The position numbers were made by a program, and so were the translations under genes. From Chloroflexota bacterium (GTDB lineage: Bacteria; Desulfobacterota; Desulfuromonadia; Desulfuromonadales; Geopsychrobacteraceae), in assembly GCA_015222355.1 (NCBI GenBank), contig JADFVC010000427.1, positions 1 to 7,315 of the forward strand: a stretch of DNA of 7,315 nt, read 5' to 3'. This document shows positions 6,047 through 7,315 of the stretch, in pieces (position 1 is the first letter of the stretch; the number at the start of each line of letters is the position of its first letter). The notes beneath the pieces are model-generated. The model searched no databases and was not told where the DNA came from. It worked only from the letters and a program-made list of their open reading frames with translations.

Positions 6047-7042
6047 ATGAACTCTGTTGCTTCGGCAAGCACCCACCCTTTTGACAAACTCACCCCCGAC
6101 TTCATCATGGATGCTGTCGAGTCACGGGGCTATCGCTGCGACTGTCGAATGCTGGTTCTCAACAGCTATGAAAATCGCGTTTATCGGGTGGGGATCGAAA
6201 ACGACGACCCGCTGATCGCCAAATTTTATCGTCCGAAGCGTTGGACGGATGCTCAGATTCTGGAAGAACATGACTTCACCTGGGATCTGGCGGCCCATGA
6301 ACTTCCCGTCGTCGCACCCTTGAAGAGCACGACCGGGGAAACCCTGCACAAGTATCAGGGCTTTCGTTTCAGCCTGTCGCCGCGCAAAGGCGGACATTCT
6401 CCAGAACTGGATAATCTTGAGCACCTGCTGATCATCGGCCGCCTGCTCGGCCGTATCCATCGGATCGGTGCCGGTCGCCCCTTTAACGAACGGCCGAAGC
6501 TTGACAGCCGGAGTTTCGGCCACGAGTGTGCGACCTATATCGCCGAAAATTTTATTCCGGAAGAATATCTCGAATCCTATCAAACGCTGACCCGTGATCT
6601 GCTGCAACAGATCGATGAGCGCTTTGCCCGGCTCGAATCAGTTCCAAACATCCGCGTCCACGGTGATTGTCATAACGGTAATATGCTCTGGCGAGATGGG
6701 GCTCCTCATTTTGTCGACTTTGATGATGCCCGCATGGCCCCGGCAATTCAGGATCTGTGGATGCTGCTTTCCGGGCCGGAAGATCAACAACGCCGCCAGA
6801 TCGATAAAATCCTGACCGGATATTGCCAGTTTTATGATTTCAACCCCGCTGAACTGCAGTTGATTGAACCGTTGCGGACATTACGCATGATTCACTACAG
6901 TGCCTGGCTGGCCAAACGCTGGGATGATCCCGCTTTTCCGAGAACCTTCCCCTGGTTCAACAGTGTGCAGTACTGGGGCGAACACATCCTTGAACTGCGC
7001 GAGCAACTGGCAGCGTTGCAGGAACCTCCATTACAACTGTAG
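6047..7042 (+). CDS. srkA: Stress response kinase A (YihE/RdoA family Ser/Thr protein kinase)
   Basis: A 331-residue cytoplasmic kinase with the aminoglycoside-phosphotransferase-like fold; E. coli SrkA has 328. Identity is clear end to end: TPDFIMDAVESRGY, LNSYENRVY (38-46), the ATP-binding Lys in IAKFYRPKRW (K59), ILEEH (71-75), GRLLGRIH (131-138), the catalytic loop HGDCHNGN (205-212; D207, N212), the metal-binding VDFDDAR (223-229; D224), QDLWMLLSG (235-243), IEPLRTLRMIHYSAWL and the terminal LQEPPLQL. In enterobacteria SrkA is a Cpx-linked protein kinase that protects against stress-induced death and is encoded next to dsbA; here dsbA is absent and ccdAB lies upstream. GGGGA (6037-6041) precedes the ATG by five bases. 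With no promoter visible in the 19-base gap, it is probably co-transcribed with ccdAB. Confidence 0.95.
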   Translation: MNSVASASTHPFDKLTPDFIMDAVESRGYRCDCRMLVLNSYENRVYRVGIENDDPLIAKFYRPKRWTDAQILEEHDFTWDLAAHELPVVAPLKSTTGETLHKYQGFRFSLSPRKGGHSPELDNLEHLLIIGRLLGRIHRIGAGRPFNERPKLDSRSFGHECATYIAENFIPEEYLESYQTLTRDLLQQIDERFARLESVPNIRVHGDCHNGNMLWRDGAPHFVDFDDARMAPAIQDLWMLLSGPEDQQRRQIDKILTGYCQFYDFNPAELQLIEPLRTLRMIHYSAWLAKRWDDPAFPRTFPWFNSVQYWGEHILELREQLAALQEPPLQL

Positions 7043-7055
7043 GCAAGAAAAGTAA

Positions 7056-7315
7056 TCAACGGCTCATTCGGGAATCTGTCGGCCTCCATCCGTTATCGCT
7101 GCATTTTTTCGGGAAATCCATCGGGCCGACGAGTTGGGTTCGGGGATGCGGAGCATGCTGAAATACGGTAAAGCCTATGGTGGTGAAGACCCCGAGATGG
7201 TTGAGGGAGATGTTTTTCGCATCATCGTCAAGTATCCCGATTCCGCTATATATGAAGAGGATTCTGTCGTTACCGGACAAGTCGAGGCACGGCTAGAGTC
7301 ACGATTGGCCGCTAG
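7056..7315 (+). pseudogene. N-terminally truncated COG2865-type (AlbA_2/RecG-like) ATP-binding regulator, continuing past the window
   Basis: An in-frame stop (TAA, 7053-7055) precedes an open frame to the window end that has no start codon before the homology begins. From about 7092 it reads VIAAFFREIHRADELGSGMR, then KYGKAYGG-DPEM-EGDVFRIIV, then a TGQVEARLESRL linker. This is the typical C-terminal third of the putative transcriptional regulators with an AlbA_2 domain and a GHKL-like ATP-binding part (often annotated as RecG-like helicase). The AlbA_2 domain and most of the ATP-binding region, some 300 residues, are missing, and the sequence starts about 35-50 bases after the srkA stop. 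It is therefore a 5'-deleted remnant rather than a gene. Any ribosome-binding site or function of the remaining C-terminal part cannot be judged from here. Confidence 0.7.

Overview
The window most resembles a chromosomal segment of a Gram-negative deltaproteobacterium of the Desulfuromonadales type (Geobacter/Pelobacter/Desulfuromonas relatives). This is inferred from moderate-to-high GC coding DNA, Shine-Dalgarno-led genes, and the gene mix: a four-domain S1 protein with a GSLGDLLK-like tail, a DagK-PAP2 fusion, a DUF4015 secreted hydrolase and a bacterial MYG1 protein. No phage, transposase, CRISPR, rRNA or tRNA signal was seen.

Left part, 1-1715, minus strand: a gene for an S1-repeat RNA-binding protein (1715-501) is followed after one base by the 5' end of an MFS drug/solute exporter gene (499 to beyond base 1), probably one operon. 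Divergent from it, across a 144-bp intergenic region with a promoter candidate and an 8-bp inverted repeat, lies a plus-strand gene (1860-2561) that fuses a diacylglycerol/undecaprenol kinase domain to a PAP2 phosphatase domain. It meets, tail to tail, a minus-strand gene (3951-2605) for an exported putative glycoside hydrolase with an N-terminal beta-sandwich domain.

Middle, 3952-4492: there is no intact gene. The stretch holds the decayed C-terminal end of a LysE/ArgO-type amino-acid exporter (about 4143-4310), a terminator-like element and the leader of the next gene. A MYG1-family DHH-type phosphoesterase/exonuclease follows (4493-5350).

Right part, 5351-7315, plus strand: a CcdA/CcdB-type toxin-antitoxin pair (5492-5725, 5725-6027) has its own consensus -35 box and an operator-like palindrome. 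After only 19 bases comes a full-length SrkA (YihE/RdoA) stress-response kinase (6047-7042). These three genes can be read as one transcript. After srkA the window runs into the N-terminally truncated remains of a COG2865-type (AlbA_2/RecG-like) regulator, which continues past the edge.

Functionally the genes are a mix: envelope lipid-carrier metabolism, cell-envelope polysaccharide, RNA binding and export on the left; RNA/nucleotide hydrolysis and stress or growth control on the right. The most interesting arrangement is the ccdAB-srkA cluster, because SrkA of Escherichia coli is reported to counteract toxin-antitoxin-linked stress death. Two gene relics flank the MYG1-ccdAB-srkA block and mark it as a site of past gene loss or insertion.
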